The notes below the pieces were generated by a model that did no database searches, was not told the origin of the DNA, and saw only the letters and a program-made list of their open reading frames with translations. A DNA stretch of 64,000 nt from assembly GCA_963678705.1 (NCBI GenBank), contig OY783208.1, forward strand, positions 3,472,001 through 3,536,000, written 5' to 3'. Shown here one piece after another: positions 11,035 through 21,883 of the stretch; position 1 is the first letter of the stretch; each line of letters starts with the position of its first letter. The position numbers were made by a program, and so were the translations under genes. Origin of the DNA: Panorpa germanica (Eukaryota > Arthropoda > Insecta > Mecoptera > Panorpidae).

Positions 11035-12294
11035 CTATTTATATTCTTTGCTATGTTTATTTTTATGTTGTTTTAAGTCAGATGCTTGACTAAACGATTT
11101 GTTACATACATCACAAGAAAATGGTTTCAAACTTAAATGTATGTTTTTATGTCGTTTTAAAGTAGATGACTGACAAAACGTTTTATTACAGACATCACAA
11201 GAAAATGGTTTTAAACCTAAATGTATGTTTTTATGTTCTTTTAAAGTATATAATTGACAAAACGTTTTATAACATACATCACAAGAAAATGGCTTTAAAA
11301 CTAAATGTGTGTTTTTATGTTTTATTAAAGTAGATGACTGACTAAACGTTTTATTACAGACATCACAAGAAAATGGTCTCAACCCTAAATGTATGTTTTT
11401 ATGTTGTTTTAAAGTATATAAATGACAAAACGTTTTATTACATACATCACAAGAAAGTGGTATTAAACCTAAATGTACGTTTTTATGTCGTTTTAAATTA
11501 GATGAATGACAAAACGTTTTATTACATACATCACAAGAAAATGGTTTCAAACCTAAATGTATGTTTTTATGTTGTTTTAAATTATGTAAAAGACTAAACG
11601 TTTTATAACATACATCACAAGAAAATGGCTTTAAAACTAAATGTGTGTTTTTATGTTGTTTTAAATTTGATGAATAACTAAACGTTTTATTACAGACATC
11701 ACAAGAAAATGGTTTTAAACCTAAATGTGTGTTTTTATGTCGTTTTAAATCATATGAGAATTTAAACGTTTTATTACACTCATTACAACAATGTGTTTTC
11801 TTTACTGAATGCCCTTGCAAATGCTTTTTAATTACTGCCTTACTCTTAAACGATTTGCTACATACTTCACAGATGTAAGGATTCAGTTTTGTTTTTACTT
11901 TGTCAGTCTGTAGTCGTTTAATATTCAGCGAAGCGTCGGGTTTTTCAACGATGACCTCCACATTTTCCTTACAACCAGGAGAGTGTTTTAGGTGGTCTTG
12001 CAATTTAGTAGCGTCTGGAAATTCGTCCTTACAATAATCACAAACTAAAACTGATGAATCATCCATGGGCTCTAATTTGATTAAATAACTTCCAGTAGTA
12101 GTTTCTACTGAACTATTGCCTGGTTCTTCTTTAATTTCTGTTTTTATTACAGGACATTGCTCTGCATCTTTGACAACGCGGCGTCCTTCGTTTATTTCAA
12201 TTTTGATATCTTCGTTTACTTCAGCTGGTTCCATAGGTTCATTTAACCCCACATCAATTTCTAGTTTTATTTGCTTGGATTTGTAATCCTCCAT
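11035..12294 (-). CDS. C2H2 zinc-finger protein, 10 canonical fingers
   Basis: 419 residues. The N-terminus is acidic with repeated K-x-E motifs (IKLEID, IKIEINE, IKTEIKEEP). A C2HC-type finger (VCDYCKDEFP...HLKHSPGC) sits near residue 83-107. One finger near residue 140 and then nine tightly spaced fingers follow, most reading CDVCNKTF. Linkers are LGLKPF, LVLKPF or LSLKPF. Several fingers carry an unusual extra cysteine right after the conserved Phe (TFCH, TFCQ). A splice acceptor (GTTTTTTAG, ending at 12320) lies 26 bp before the ATG, and the short leader GTTGTACTAC matches that of the broken gene at 4218-5256, so the two are close paralogues. Predicted nuclear DNA-binding regulator; the target is unknown. 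Confidence 0.88.
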   Translation of the reverse strand: MEDYKSKQIKLEIDVGLNEPMEPAEVNEDIKIEINEGRRVVKDAEQCPVIKTEIKEEPGNSSVETTTGSYLIKLEPMDDSSVLVCDYCKDEFPDATKLQDHLKHSPGCKENVEVIVEKPDASLNIKRLQTDKVKTKLNPYICEVCSKSFKSKAVIKKHLQGHSVKKTHCCNECNKTFKFSYDLKRHKNTHLGLKPFSCDVCNKTFSYSSNLKQHKNTHLVLKPFSCDVCYKTFSLLHNLKQHKNIHLGLKPFSCDVCNKTFCHSSNLKRHKNVHLGLIPLSCDVCNKTFCHLYTLKQHKNIHLGLRPFSCDVCNKTFSQSSTLIKHKNTHLVLKPFSCDVCYKTFCQLYTLKEHKNIHLGLKPFSCDVCNKTFCQSSTLKRHKNIHLSLKPFSCDVCNKSFSQASDLKQHKNKHSKEYK

Positions 12295-12635
12295 TGTAGT
12301 ACAACAATTTTAGAGTTTACTAAAAAACAAAGAAATCAATTTATTACCACTATAAAGAGTATAATCTTAAAGGCGAAAGAAACCGCATGACATAATTAAG
12401 AAAACTAAGTAAGATTAAGTTAATTTAATGTAAAACTGTATTATAAGGAATTATTCCTTTGTAAAACAAAACAAAAATAAGTAAATGTGATTAGTGATAA
12501 TGTTATATATAGCATGATTTTAGCAATTTCAATGATGTTGTTAATAATTAGTTTGTATGGAATTAACTGACGTTTGTATCCATTATAATTAAAAATATTA
12601 AAGAAATGAAGTAATTAATTAAATCGGTCTTTATT
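12295..12635. other. 5' flank of zinc-finger gene
   Basis: AT-rich sequence upstream of the splice acceptor at 12320. Probably 5' intron or promoter; nothing recognisable. Confidence 0.35.
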
Positions 12636-13032
12636 TAGTTAGGCTACATTTTTTGTTTTGAAAGTTGTAAAATGAACTATTGCCCTTTTGTACGTTTAAT
12701 GTCCTTTTAATATAGTCAAGAGACGTACAAATGATTACGTAATAATCATTATACCACTATAAATTAAGAAATAGAGAATATTCATAATTAAAGTAGACTA
12801 ATGAATGTAAAATAGATGTCATTTATGTGGAACAACGTCGTATTATTTCTAACCTCATATTATAAATTTCACCTTTAAATCTAAAAGTCTATTTCTTAAT
12901 TGAAATTGGTATCATAACTATAAAGTAATGGTTTGTACATGTTTTGAGTACAGAACAAGCACAAAAAAACATAAAGTGCAATTGTCTTTTTACAAGTTTC
13001 AAAACATTTAATAAAGCTGAACTAAACAATTA
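12636..13032 (-). repeat. R6-variant MITE upstream of the zinc-finger gene
   Basis: The arms GGCTACATTTTTTGTTTTGA and TTTCAAAACATTTAATAAAG are diverged R6 ends. The core keeps ATGTGGAACAACGTCGTATT and TTTAATATAGTCAAGA. It lies about 340 bp upstream of the ATG at 12294. Confidence 0.55.
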
Positions 13033-13783
13033 TCATTAAATCTATAATAAAATACAATTAAAAATACCTTTGTATATTAATTAACACACTATATTATTCG
13101 AATGTCCACTGCAGTTTCTTTTCGTGAAATATTACTTACAGTAATAAACAAATAGCCGTAGTGTTTTACTTGTACTTATGATAGAACTGTCAAAAGCAAA
13201 GTAGGTATTTCAGTACCCGCCATCTTAAATACATCGGGTCTAGAGATATCGTTGTGTCCTTGAAATATGTTTTACTTCTTAGGAATGCAGCACTTTTAAT
13301 AAATATTCCAAATATATTTAATAATTTTAGACAAGTACTGTATATATTTTCGTATTAAGAAATAGCGAATTTGTTCAACGCGTACATTCATGCAGCGTCT
13401 TTATCAGTGCCAGAAATAGCTATATCGACCAGAGACTCGTTCTTAAAAGAATGGGAATGATAGAAATATAGATAGAATATGGGAAGAATAATTATATACT
13501 AAAATATAAATGTATTTATTACACAATTCACGGCTGCAAGTATGTACAGCTTTGACAGTTGCAAACAGAGAGAGAAATAAAAGCTGATACAGAGATCTGT
13601 TTTTAACAAAAGAAATGGTGCGAGTCTAGGGTAAATAATATAAATGACGTTTTCTATTTTAGCTTCATGACATGACATTACCGACTTTTCATCTCAGCCC
13701 AAAACCTTGTATTCACACCTATCAATCCTGCCTTAAAAGTGATATTTGTTAATAACTCCTTATATATGATAGGAGATATTAGC
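13033..13783. other. Intergenic, no gene seen
   Basis: Mostly unique AT-rich sequence. The last 50 bp (AATAACTCCTTATATATGAT) resemble a MITE-1 end directly next to the complete copy that follows. Confidence 0.4.
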
Positions 13784-14586
13784 AATGGGCTTGTGTCCTT
13801 TGTGTTAGGGCCTTATTCTGTATGTTATTTTCAGCTATGATAAAATTTCATCGCTGAATAATGACGTAACATGACTCTTATGACAGGAATGCATAAGTGT
13901 CATATGACGTCACTATTTACTGATGAAATTTTATCACCGCTGAAAATAACATACAGAATATGACCCTTAATTTCTATAGAAGTATATAGTACACTTCTGA
14001 TAAAGTGAGTTACTAGAACCTCAAATGTTCAATTATTTTTTAATAACTCCTTATATGTTAAGAGATATTAACAAATAACAAAGTCATTTTGTCTCTGTAA
14101 TTATTAAAGGATTCAACGTTGTACACATTCCAAGTGCATGTGACATCACAATCCTTGTGTAAGTTTACCAACCTTACAGGGCATAAATCTCTGCTATATG
14201 TATTTATATATCAAAATATCAAATATTATTTACAGCTATTTCAAGGAACACTCAAATTCCAATATTATATCTGCCGTAACAGTGTTAAATGAAATAAAAA
14301 CTTATTAGTCTTTGACTTGACTTGATTATTTGACTACCAACAGCTGCAAAACATTACCACAGCACTGACCTACTCAACAAATAACTGACGTTAAAATGCA
14401 TTTTACGTCATACAAATATGGCCGACCATTTCTAGCGCTAAAACTACAATTCAAACTTTTAATTGCTATATCTCCGTCAATATTTAGATATTTAATAAAA
14501 TAGACACGCCAATACACATTTATTATCATCAATTTCAATCAACAATTGAAAAATCGACCACTAAAAAATGAGGACACAAGCTCATT
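13784..14586 (-). mobile_element. MITE-1 copy interrupted by a TTA MITE
   Basis: The outer ends AATGGGCTTGTGTCCTTTGT and AATGAGGACACAAGCTCATT define a MITE-1 of about 640 bp. 24 bp inside the left end it is split by a 159-bp palindromic element (13808-13966). Confidence 0.85.
13808..13966. mobile_element. PIF/Harbinger-type palindromic MITE with TTA target duplication
   Basis: The inverted repeats GGGCCTTATTCTGTATGTTA and GGGTCATATTCTGTATGTTA (reverse strand) extend almost through the whole 159 bp. It is flanked by TTA on both sides (13805-13807, 13967-13969). Removing it restores the MITE-1 sequence TTAATTTCTATA. A GG(G)CC end and TTA duplication are typical of PIF/Harbinger. No coding capacity. 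Confidence 0.88.
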
Positions 14587-15472
14587 AAAGGGAAAAAATG
14601 ACTATTTTAATTGTTATTATCTCCAAAAATATAGCAAGTTATTAATAACCAATTTTATCAATATAATATATTGCACAGTTTTATAGAAATGAGCCCATTG
14701 TTGTCAGTCATATTCGAACAGCGCTAGTAGCACATACTAAATGCAATCAGTCGACTCGTATGCCTTTCCTCCTGTTTTATCTCACTCGCATACACGTTCA
14801 ATCTCTTACTAACAACACAGTTATAATCACATTCGCTTCAGGCAGATTCGGGCTAAGGTTTGCAACCAGTCGCGTCGTATGCAGAGGGCCTTAAGATAAA
14901 TATTAAAAGTGAAAGCTATAGCAATAAATGCTAAAAAGACAGTGAAGACAATATAGGTTTGATGAGATATTAATGGTAAAGTACATAATTGTTTTAATAA
15001 TTTAAAATACATATAATTAAGAGCACCGCTAGTTTAGAATCGACCTGTAAACAACAAAGACTAGTCTTAAACAATAAATGTAATAGAGGAAATAAATAAA
15101 TTCCTGTGTACTAATCAATGTTTCATTCTGACATTTGTATAAGACAACCATTCTAGTCTTGTGCGTGGATTTTATTAATACATATATTAAAAATTCCAAT
15201 AAATTAAATACTTTTTACGTATTTTTAGCTTATTTTTCTTATTAAACCATTTGGTTCTATTTTTAACTGTACTTATTAAAATATAGGTTATGTTCAGATA
15301 TTTATTTTCGGATTAATATTATTAATTAAAAATTAATGACCATATATTTTAATATATACTTATTCCTAGAATTACTTTGCGGATCATAATTAAAACATTT
15401 ACATTCATCAAATGTTATAAAAGTGTTTTCAATATAACGCATTCTGTCAATGTTGGATAATAGAAAATAATT
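14587..15472. other. Intergenic with a diverged MITE-1-like end
   Basis: At 14587-14700: GGGAAAAAATGACTATTTTA, then TATTGCACAGTTTTATAGAA, a diverged MITE-1 end. From 14700 to 15472 nothing is recognised; a 61-residue open frame at 14827-15012 has no support. Confidence 0.4.
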
Positions 15473-15890
15473 GTAATTATTCGATATAGCTACACCTTTT
15501 GTTTTGAATCTTATAGAAAAACTACTGAACTTTCGTATATTTTCTGGCGCTTTTAATATAGTAAAAATATTTACAAATCTGAGGTAATATACTTTAAACC
15601 ATATTTTATTAAAAAATAGACGGGATTTATACTTAAAGTTGACCAATAAATGTGAAATATCACACCATTTTCATTTATATATGGAACAATGTCATATTAC
15701 TTCTAATCTCAAATATGAAATTATAAATTTAACCATTAATCTTTTTCTAAATAAAAAATGGTATAATGTATATTACGTGTGAGATTTGTACATGTTTTTA
15801 GTGTACAACAAATACCATAAAACATACAAAAATGCAATAGTTTTTTTATAAGATTCAAAACAAAAGGTGTAGCTATATCGAATAATTACC
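15473..15890 (+). mobile_element. R6 palindromic MITE just upstream of a zinc-finger gene
   Basis: 418 bp. The ends TAATTATTCGATATAGCTAC and TAGCTATATCGAATAATTAC are inverted repeats continuing through CACCTTTTGTTTTGAATCTT. The core is shared with 24172-24588 and 33746-34158. It lies 62 bp before the ATG at 15953, next to the presumed 5' splice acceptor. Confidence 0.8.
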
Positions 15891-15952
15891 ATGAAAATAC
15901 TGCGCAAGGCTTTAATTTTAATTTATCTTTTATTTTCAGAAAAACTTAAAAT

Positions 15953-17308
15953 ATGGCGGAGGCCAACACAAAAAAGACAAAATCGGAAGTTGATGGTATA
16001 ATTACAACAACGGAAACAGAAATATGTACAAATTTGTTGATAGAAGTTGTTGTTAAACAAGAACCTGCAGATCCTGTATTAAAAACTGAAATAAAAGAAG
16101 AAATTGTTAATATTTCCGCTGAGCAAATTGAATGCTCAGTGGTTCATATTAAACAGGATCCTGATTACAGGGAAAACGTTGAAAAGCCGGAAATACAACC
16201 AGAAGCAGCGCAATTAAATGTAACACCAAAGCGTTTTACCTGTGACATTTGCAAGAAATCTTACAAGTATTTAAGTCAATTAAAAATACATATGAACAGC
16301 CACTCAATCGAGAAACAACTAGAAACACAAGCAAACTTACCACCAAAGGGTTATACCTGCGACATTTGCAAGAAATCGTATAGGTACTTCAGCCAATTAA
16401 AAATACACAAAGACAGGCATTTAGGCGTGAAGCCATTTCCTTGTAACCTTTGTGAAAAGACATATGCAAGCCTAAAAGAATTAGAAAGGCACAAAGAACG
16501 ACATTTAGGTCTTAAACCGTTTTCTTGTGATATGTGTGACAAGAAATTTGTAAGTTTAGAATCTGCAAAACATCATAAAAACAGGCATTTAGGCTTTACG
16601 CCATTCCAATGTAATCTTTGTGACAAACAATTTACAACTGTGAACGATTCCAAACGACATAAAATATGGCATTTAGGTATAAAACCGTATTCTTGCGATA
16701 TTTGTAAGAAAACGTTTGCAGTTAGGTCTGCATTAAAAAGGCATAAAATAAGGCATTTAGGTATAAAGCCATTTCCTTGTAACTATTGTGATAAAACATT
16801 TGCAAGTATAAATGAAGCGCAACAGCATACTAATAACCATTTAGGTATAAAACCATTTGCTTGCGATATTTGTGAGAAAACATTTATAAATACGTCTAAT
16901 TTAAAGGAACATAAAAACAGGCATTTAGGTATAAAACCGTATCCTTGTAACCTTTGTGATAAAACATTTGCAAGTTTAAACGACGCAAAACGACATAAAA
17001 ATAGACATGTAGGCCTCAAACCTTTTCCCTGCGTCACTTGTGATACATCGTTTACAACTTTAGCTGAATTAAAAGAACATAAATTAATTCATCTAGGAAA
17101 AAGTCCTTTTGCTTGTAATATTTGCGATAAACAATTTAAGCGCTTAAATAATTTAAAACGACATTTAGAAAGTCATTCAGATAATAAGCCCTTTCTTTGT
17201 GACCTTTGTAGCGAATCTTACAATACTTCAACAGAATTGGAAGAACATACAAAGAATCAACATGTTAAGGAGGCCGGGATAGCCAAAAATTCCACTAGTA
17301 CTATGTAG
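15953..17308 (+). CDS. C2H2 zinc-finger protein, 12 fingers
   Basis: 451 residues. Residues 1-94 are acidic with VKQEP, LKTEIKEE and IKQDP motifs (ψKxE/D type). Twelve fingers run from about residue 96 to near the C-terminus; after the first two they are joined by LGIKPF/LGLKPF linkers. Two fingers at the N-side are nearly duplicates (CDICKKSYKYLSQLKIH, CDICKKSYRYFSQLKIH). Helix residues differ strongly between fingers, unlike the first gene of the cluster. A splice acceptor (TTTATTTTCAG) ends at 15939, 13 bp before the ATG. A poly(A) signal (CAATAAAAGC) lies near 17522. Predicted nuclear DNA-binding regulator. Confidence 0.88.
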   Translation: MAEANTKKTKSEVDGIITTTETEICTNLLIEVVVKQEPADPVLKTEIKEEIVNISAEQIECSVVHIKQDPDYRENVEKPEIQPEAAQLNVTPKRFTCDICKKSYKYLSQLKIHMNSHSIEKQLETQANLPPKGYTCDICKKSYRYFSQLKIHKDRHLGVKPFPCNLCEKTYASLKELERHKERHLGLKPFSCDMCDKKFVSLESAKHHKNRHLGFTPFQCNLCDKQFTTVNDSKRHKIWHLGIKPYSCDICKKTFAVRSALKRHKIRHLGIKPFPCNYCDKTFASINEAQQHTNNHLGIKPFACDICEKTFINTSNLKEHKNRHLGIKPYPCNLCDKTFASLNDAKRHKNRHVGLKPFPCVTCDTSFTTLAELKEHKLIHLGKSPFACNICDKQFKRLNNLKRHLESHSDNKPFLCDLCSESYNTSTELEEHTKNQHVKEAGIAKNSTSTM

Positions 17309-17657
17309 AAAATGTCATAAATGCTACCTACATAAAAAATGTTGGAAAAACTTAACTCTGGCATCACTTTTGTTCATTTTAAATATAGATTAGTTGTATA
17401 AGTAACAATAAGAACGGTTAGATATCTACAATTACTTAATGTTATTGTTCTTTGCAAGAGCTTAGCATTCTTTGTAAAGTAAGAATTATATTATGTTAAT
17501 TTTGTGTAAATTTAGAAACAATCAATAAAAGCTTATGTCATTTCAAAACACTATTATTTGTATTTATTTAATCCTTTCCAATATTAATTACTTGTATTAA
17601 TATTATTCAAAATGTTGCTTTTGTTTTTGTTTTCTTCAATGCAAATTGTGTTTCTTT
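17309..17657. other. 3' UTR and intergenic spacer
   Basis: Contains the poly(A) signal of the preceding gene near 17522. No other feature. Confidence 0.45.
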
Positions 17658-18277
17658 AATGGGTTTGTGCCCTATGTCTTAATTTCTATAAAAGTGTACT
17701 ATTTATTGGTAAAGTGGGTTACTAGAACCTCAAATGTTCAATTATTTGTTAATAACTCCTTATATGTAAAAAATCATTTTGTCTCTTTAATTATTAAAGG
17801 GATTCAATGTTGTACACATTCCAAGTGCATGTGACATCACAATCATTGTGTAAGGTTACCAACCTTACAGATCATAAATCTCTGCTATATGTATTTATAT
17901 ATCAAAATATCAAATATTATTTACAGCTATTTCAAGGAATAATAAAATTTCAATATTATGTCTGCCTTAGCAGGGTTAAATAAAATAAAAACTTATTATT
18001 CTTTGACTTTACTTGATTATTTGACTACCAATAGTTACAAAATATTACCACACCACTGACCTACTCAACAAATAACTAACGTTAAAATGCATTTCACGTC
18101 ATACAAATATGACCGACCATTTCTAGCGCTAAAACTACAATTCAAACTTTTAATTGCTATATCTCCGTCAATATTTAGATATTTAATAAAATAGACATGC
18201 CAATACACATTTATTAACATCAATTTCAATTAACAATTGAAAAATCGACCACTTAAAAGTGAGGACACAAGCCTATT
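17658..18277 (-). mobile_element. MITE-1, full copy
   Basis: 620 bp. Ends AATGGGTTTGTGCCCTATGT and GTGAGGACACAAGCCTATT; all internal landmarks present in reverse orientation. Confidence 0.85.
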
Positions 18278-19501
18278 CGTAATATTATAGAAGTTATTAA
18301 CGATTGCAATAGTTATTTGTTCCGTTTAATAGTCACCTTCTTCCCCACTATCATTTGCCAACTTTTACCATTACTGTTAAACAAGAGAAGTGCAAAAGAG
18401 ATGCAGAATTAAACGTCAAAGCTATAGCAGCTGTTGCGTCGACCCATAATGTTTCAATATAATGTCGTGATATAAAACGAATAATAAATAAATTTATTAT
18501 TATATTATTTTCAGTTCGTGGTGTTATAAACTACTAGGATAACAACCGGAATATTACGCAGTAAAACAAATTTCAAACTGTAAATAAATATATACCAACA
18601 GTTGTTTAATATTTAAAGCGAAAATTATTGCAAAATAAAATTACTGCATGTAAAGATGATAGCGTTACTATAGTTGCATAAGCACCAGTTAGAAATATTA
18701 AGCTACACATAACACATAAGTTTATCTCACTCGCACTTATGCACATGAATAATGTCTTTACGGTCGCACTCACAGCGGAATTTTTATCGTGACTAGCGGG
18801 ATGTTTGAATCTTCGGATTGTTCTTACATCTTACAAAGGTCTTCAAATAATACCCTAAGCAACATATATAAAATTTAGGCTTGCTACTATGATGTAGTTT
18901 AAAGCTTTATAGCATCTGACTTAATTTGAACACTAATATTAATAATAAATATTTGTGGAATTTTACCTATTATTCACACCTTTTCAAAAGCAATACCTTA
19001 GATATTTCGACTGTCGGTAATACTTACACATTCCATTGCGTTCTGCAAAATGAATTTGTATGAGCACCATTTTCGTTGTTAAATTTTTATATAAAATAAA
19101 CGAAAATAGTATAATAATCCGTTGTGTAAATTATTATATAAAGGTATCAATATATTTTATTTATTATCATGTAATATTTGTACTGGCTATACATTTCCCA
19201 ACCTAGTTTAATAAGCCTTGACAGAAATGACAAGTGACAATTGAATAAATATTTATTGTTAGAAATTGTGTTTTAACATACACAGTGATTTTTCTTTGTA
19301 CTACAATTATAAAGTTTAACTTGAGAGGTATATTTAATCAATTATTTTCAAGATACATTAAATTTTAATAATTAAAATTGACTCATTGCTTGTTGTTGCA
19401 TTCTTTGTTTCATTAATATTAAAAATATGCCATAAATATAAGATGTTTATATGTATAACTTGTAATCAGTAAACAAAGTAATGAAGATAATTAGTAGTCC
19501 A
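18278..19501. other. Intergenic, no gene seen
   Basis: 1.2 kb of unique AT-rich sequence. No open frame of note, no repeat recognised. Confidence 0.4.
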
Positions 19502-20311
19502 AGATCCCAGAGCCGGCAGACATCACTTATTTTCTGATGTGTAAGATTGAGTAGTGTTAGTATGTACAATGATCGTATGCATCAACCTGGTATCATGTAA
19601 TCAAGGTTTATGTCTCATTCACTCTCATACGCACATACTCATAGCGTAATTAAAATTGGATCTAGGGGATGTTTGTCCTCTTGTAAAACGTTTTAAAACA
19701 GTAGTCTTGTAATACCTTGTATTACCTTGCAGACGCTTTAAAGCTGACAAATAATTACTTAAACTCACTTATTTTCTGATATTTCCTGATTTTTATATAT
19801 GTTAGCGAGACAACTGTTTTAAAACATTTTACAGATCCGAGTGGCCAAACATTCATAGACCCAATTTTAATTCCGCTATGAGTAAGAGCAGGTTGGCACT
19901 ATCCGTGTGCATGAAAGTCAGGAAGACATAAACCTTGATTACCTGATACCTGGAAAATGGCCGCCTATACGATTATTGTACATACCCAGTAAACAATTTG
20001 GTGAACAATTTGGCCCTATTTAGTGACGTTTCTATCACTATTTCACTTCAATTATAGTTCGCATCAACTTTATCGTCATTTGTATTCCGACAGGTGGAGT
20101 AATTTCGCCATTTGTAGCCGATAAAGTAGACATTTTATATGAAAAAGTGTGAGAAACTGAACTATAAATGAACTCTCATGACAAAAAAATCATGACGCAT
20201 CTTCAATATGATGTCAAAGTGACTCCAAAATGTTTACTGGGTACTAACACTACTCAATTTTACACATTTTGTTCATCAGAAAATAAGTGATGCCTGCCGG
20301 CCTTGGGATCT
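19502..20311. mobile_element. Long inverted-repeat element, about 550 bp plus a nested insertion
   Basis: The ends AGATCCCAGAGCCGGCAGAC and the complement of GCCTGCCGGCCTTGGGATCT are inverted repeats. The arms continue through CACTTATTTTCTGATG, AGTGTTAGTATGTACA and AGGTTTATGTCT. The right arm is split by a CCCAGTAAAC-ended element (19985-20241). It lies just upstream of the zinc-finger gene at 20375, overlapping what should be its 5' intron or flank. Confidence 0.75.
19985..20241. mobile_element. TA-target MITE (CCCAGTAAAC ends)
   Basis: 257 bp. Inverted ends CCCAGTAAACAATTTGG and CCAAAATGTTTACTGGG, flanked by TA on both sides. The opposite arm of the host palindrome keeps the uninterrupted site (reverse strand GTACATACTAACAC), confirming the insertion. 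TA duplication suggests a Tc1/mariner-type mobiliser. Confidence 0.82.
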
Positions 20312-20374
20312 CACTCTATAGTGTTTTTTTGATAATCTCTTTATTTTCAGTAAATTATAAACTTTTATATTGAA

Positions 20375-21883
20375 ATGGCAACAAGTAGTACACACCAAAT
20401 AAAACAGGAAGTGGACGCATTAAATGAAACACCGGAAATGAGCAGAAATATGAAAACAGAAAATAAGGAAGAAGGAACAAGTGTTCAATTTAAAATAATA
20501 ATTAAAGTTGAATTGGATGAAAGTTCGAATGAAGGTTATATAAAACAGGAAGCAATTGAACCACCAAAGGATATAGTAAATTCGTATGATGCGAATTATG
20601 TTTGTGAAGTTTGTAACAAGTCATTTGAAATGGTAGCAGAATTAAAAAAACATTTATATATACATTATGGCAAGATAATTTATTCTTGCAACATTTGTAA
20701 TAAAACCTATTTAAAGTTAAATCATTTTAAAATTCATAAACTGAGTCATTTACAAGAAAAATCTTTTCATTGTAGCGTTTGTGACAAATCATTTTCAAGG
20801 GCAGGTACTTTAAAAGTACATCAAAATACTCATTTAGCAATTAAACCCTATTCTTGTAATATTTGCAAAAAAACATTTGCTCAACAAGGAAATTTAAAAC
20901 AACATAGAAGCAGTCATTTAAAACTAAAGCCATATTTATGTGGCATTTGCAATAAATCATTTTCACGATCAACATATTTTAAAATTCATAAAAATACTCA
21001 TTTAGACTCAAGCCTATTTTCTTGTGACATTTGCAAAAGAACATTTTCAAGCTCACTTACTTTAAGTAATCATCAAATGACTCATTTAGATGAGAATTCA
21101 TTTTCTTGTACAATTTGTAGCAAAAGTTTTACACGATTTAGTTCTTTAAAACAACATCAAAACATTCACTTAGATGTTAATCCATATACCTGTCGCATTT
21201 GTAATAAGTCATTAACAAGTTCAAGTCATCTGAAACAACATACAAATAGTCACTTAGGTTTGAAACCATTTCCTTGTGGTATTTGTAACAAGACATTTGC
21301 AAATTCATACAGCTTAAAAAATCATAGAAACACTCATTTAAACGTTAATCCTTATTCTTGTGATATTTGCAGTAAGACATTTACTAGATTAGATTCTTTG
21401 AAACAACATAAGAACATACATTTGGAAGTGAAACCCTTTTCTTGTGATGTTTGTAACAAAACATTTTCAAGTTCAAATACTTTAAGAATTCATAAAAATA
21501 CACATTTGGAAGTAACAGCATATTGTTGTAGTGTTTGTAATAAATCGTTTACAAGCTCAAGTCATTTAAAACAGCATACAACTTCACGTCATTTAGAAAT
21601 AAAGCCGTATTCTTGTAATGTATGTAACAAGACGTTTTCAAATTTAAGTTCTTTAAAAAATCATAAAGTTACTCATTTAGATGTTAATCCTTTTTCTTGT
21701 AACATTTGCAATAAATTCTTTACTTCTGCAAGTAGTTTAAAAAGACATAATGATAGTCATTCAGAAGTTAAAGCGTTTTCTTGCAAAATTTGTACTAAGT
21801 TATTTACATTTTCAAGTAGTTTAAAAAGACATGAAAAATCTCATTTATACGTTGATGGAGTTAAAACAACACCAAAAGATTAA
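20375..21883 (+). CDS. C2H2 zinc-finger protein, 15 fingers
   Basis: 502 residues. The N-terminus (1-80) is acidic with IKQEVD, FKIIIKVELD and IKQEAIEPP motifs. Fifteen fingers run from about residue 82 to near the C-terminus, with LxxxPxxC linkers that vary more than in the other genes (LDVNPF, LEVKPF, LNVNPY). Most fingers read C-x-I/V-C-N/S-K. A splice acceptor (TTTATTTTCAG) ends at 20350, 24 bp before the ATG, the same architecture as at 15953. A probable poly(A) signal (AATAAAC) lies near 21945. Predicted nuclear DNA-binding regulator; the target is unknown. Confidence 0.88.
   Translation: MATSSTHQIKQEVDALNETPEMSRNMKTENKEEGTSVQFKIIIKVELDESSNEGYIKQEAIEPPKDIVNSYDANYVCEVCNKSFEMVAELKKHLYIHYGKIIYSCNICNKTYLKLNHFKIHKLSHLQEKSFHCSVCDKSFSRAGTLKVHQNTHLAIKPYSCNICKKTFAQQGNLKQHRSSHLKLKPYLCGICNKSFSRSTYFKIHKNTHLDSSLFSCDICKRTFSSSLTLSNHQMTHLDENSFSCTICSKSFTRFSSLKQHQNIHLDVNPYTCRICNKSLTSSSHLKQHTNSHLGLKPFPCGICNKTFANSYSLKNHRNTHLNVNPYSCDICSKTFTRLDSLKQHKNIHLEVKPFSCDVCNKTFSSSNTLRIHKNTHLEVTAYCCSVCNKSFTSSSHLKQHTTSRHLEIKPYSCNVCNKTFSNLSSLKNHKVTHLDVNPFSCNICNKFFTSASSLKRHNDSHSEVKAFSCKICTKLFTFSSSLKRHEKSHLYVDGVKTTPKD

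Noticed and set aside
14827..15012. 61-residue hydrophobic open frame
   Set aside because: No family resemblance, AT-rich context, no splice or start context.
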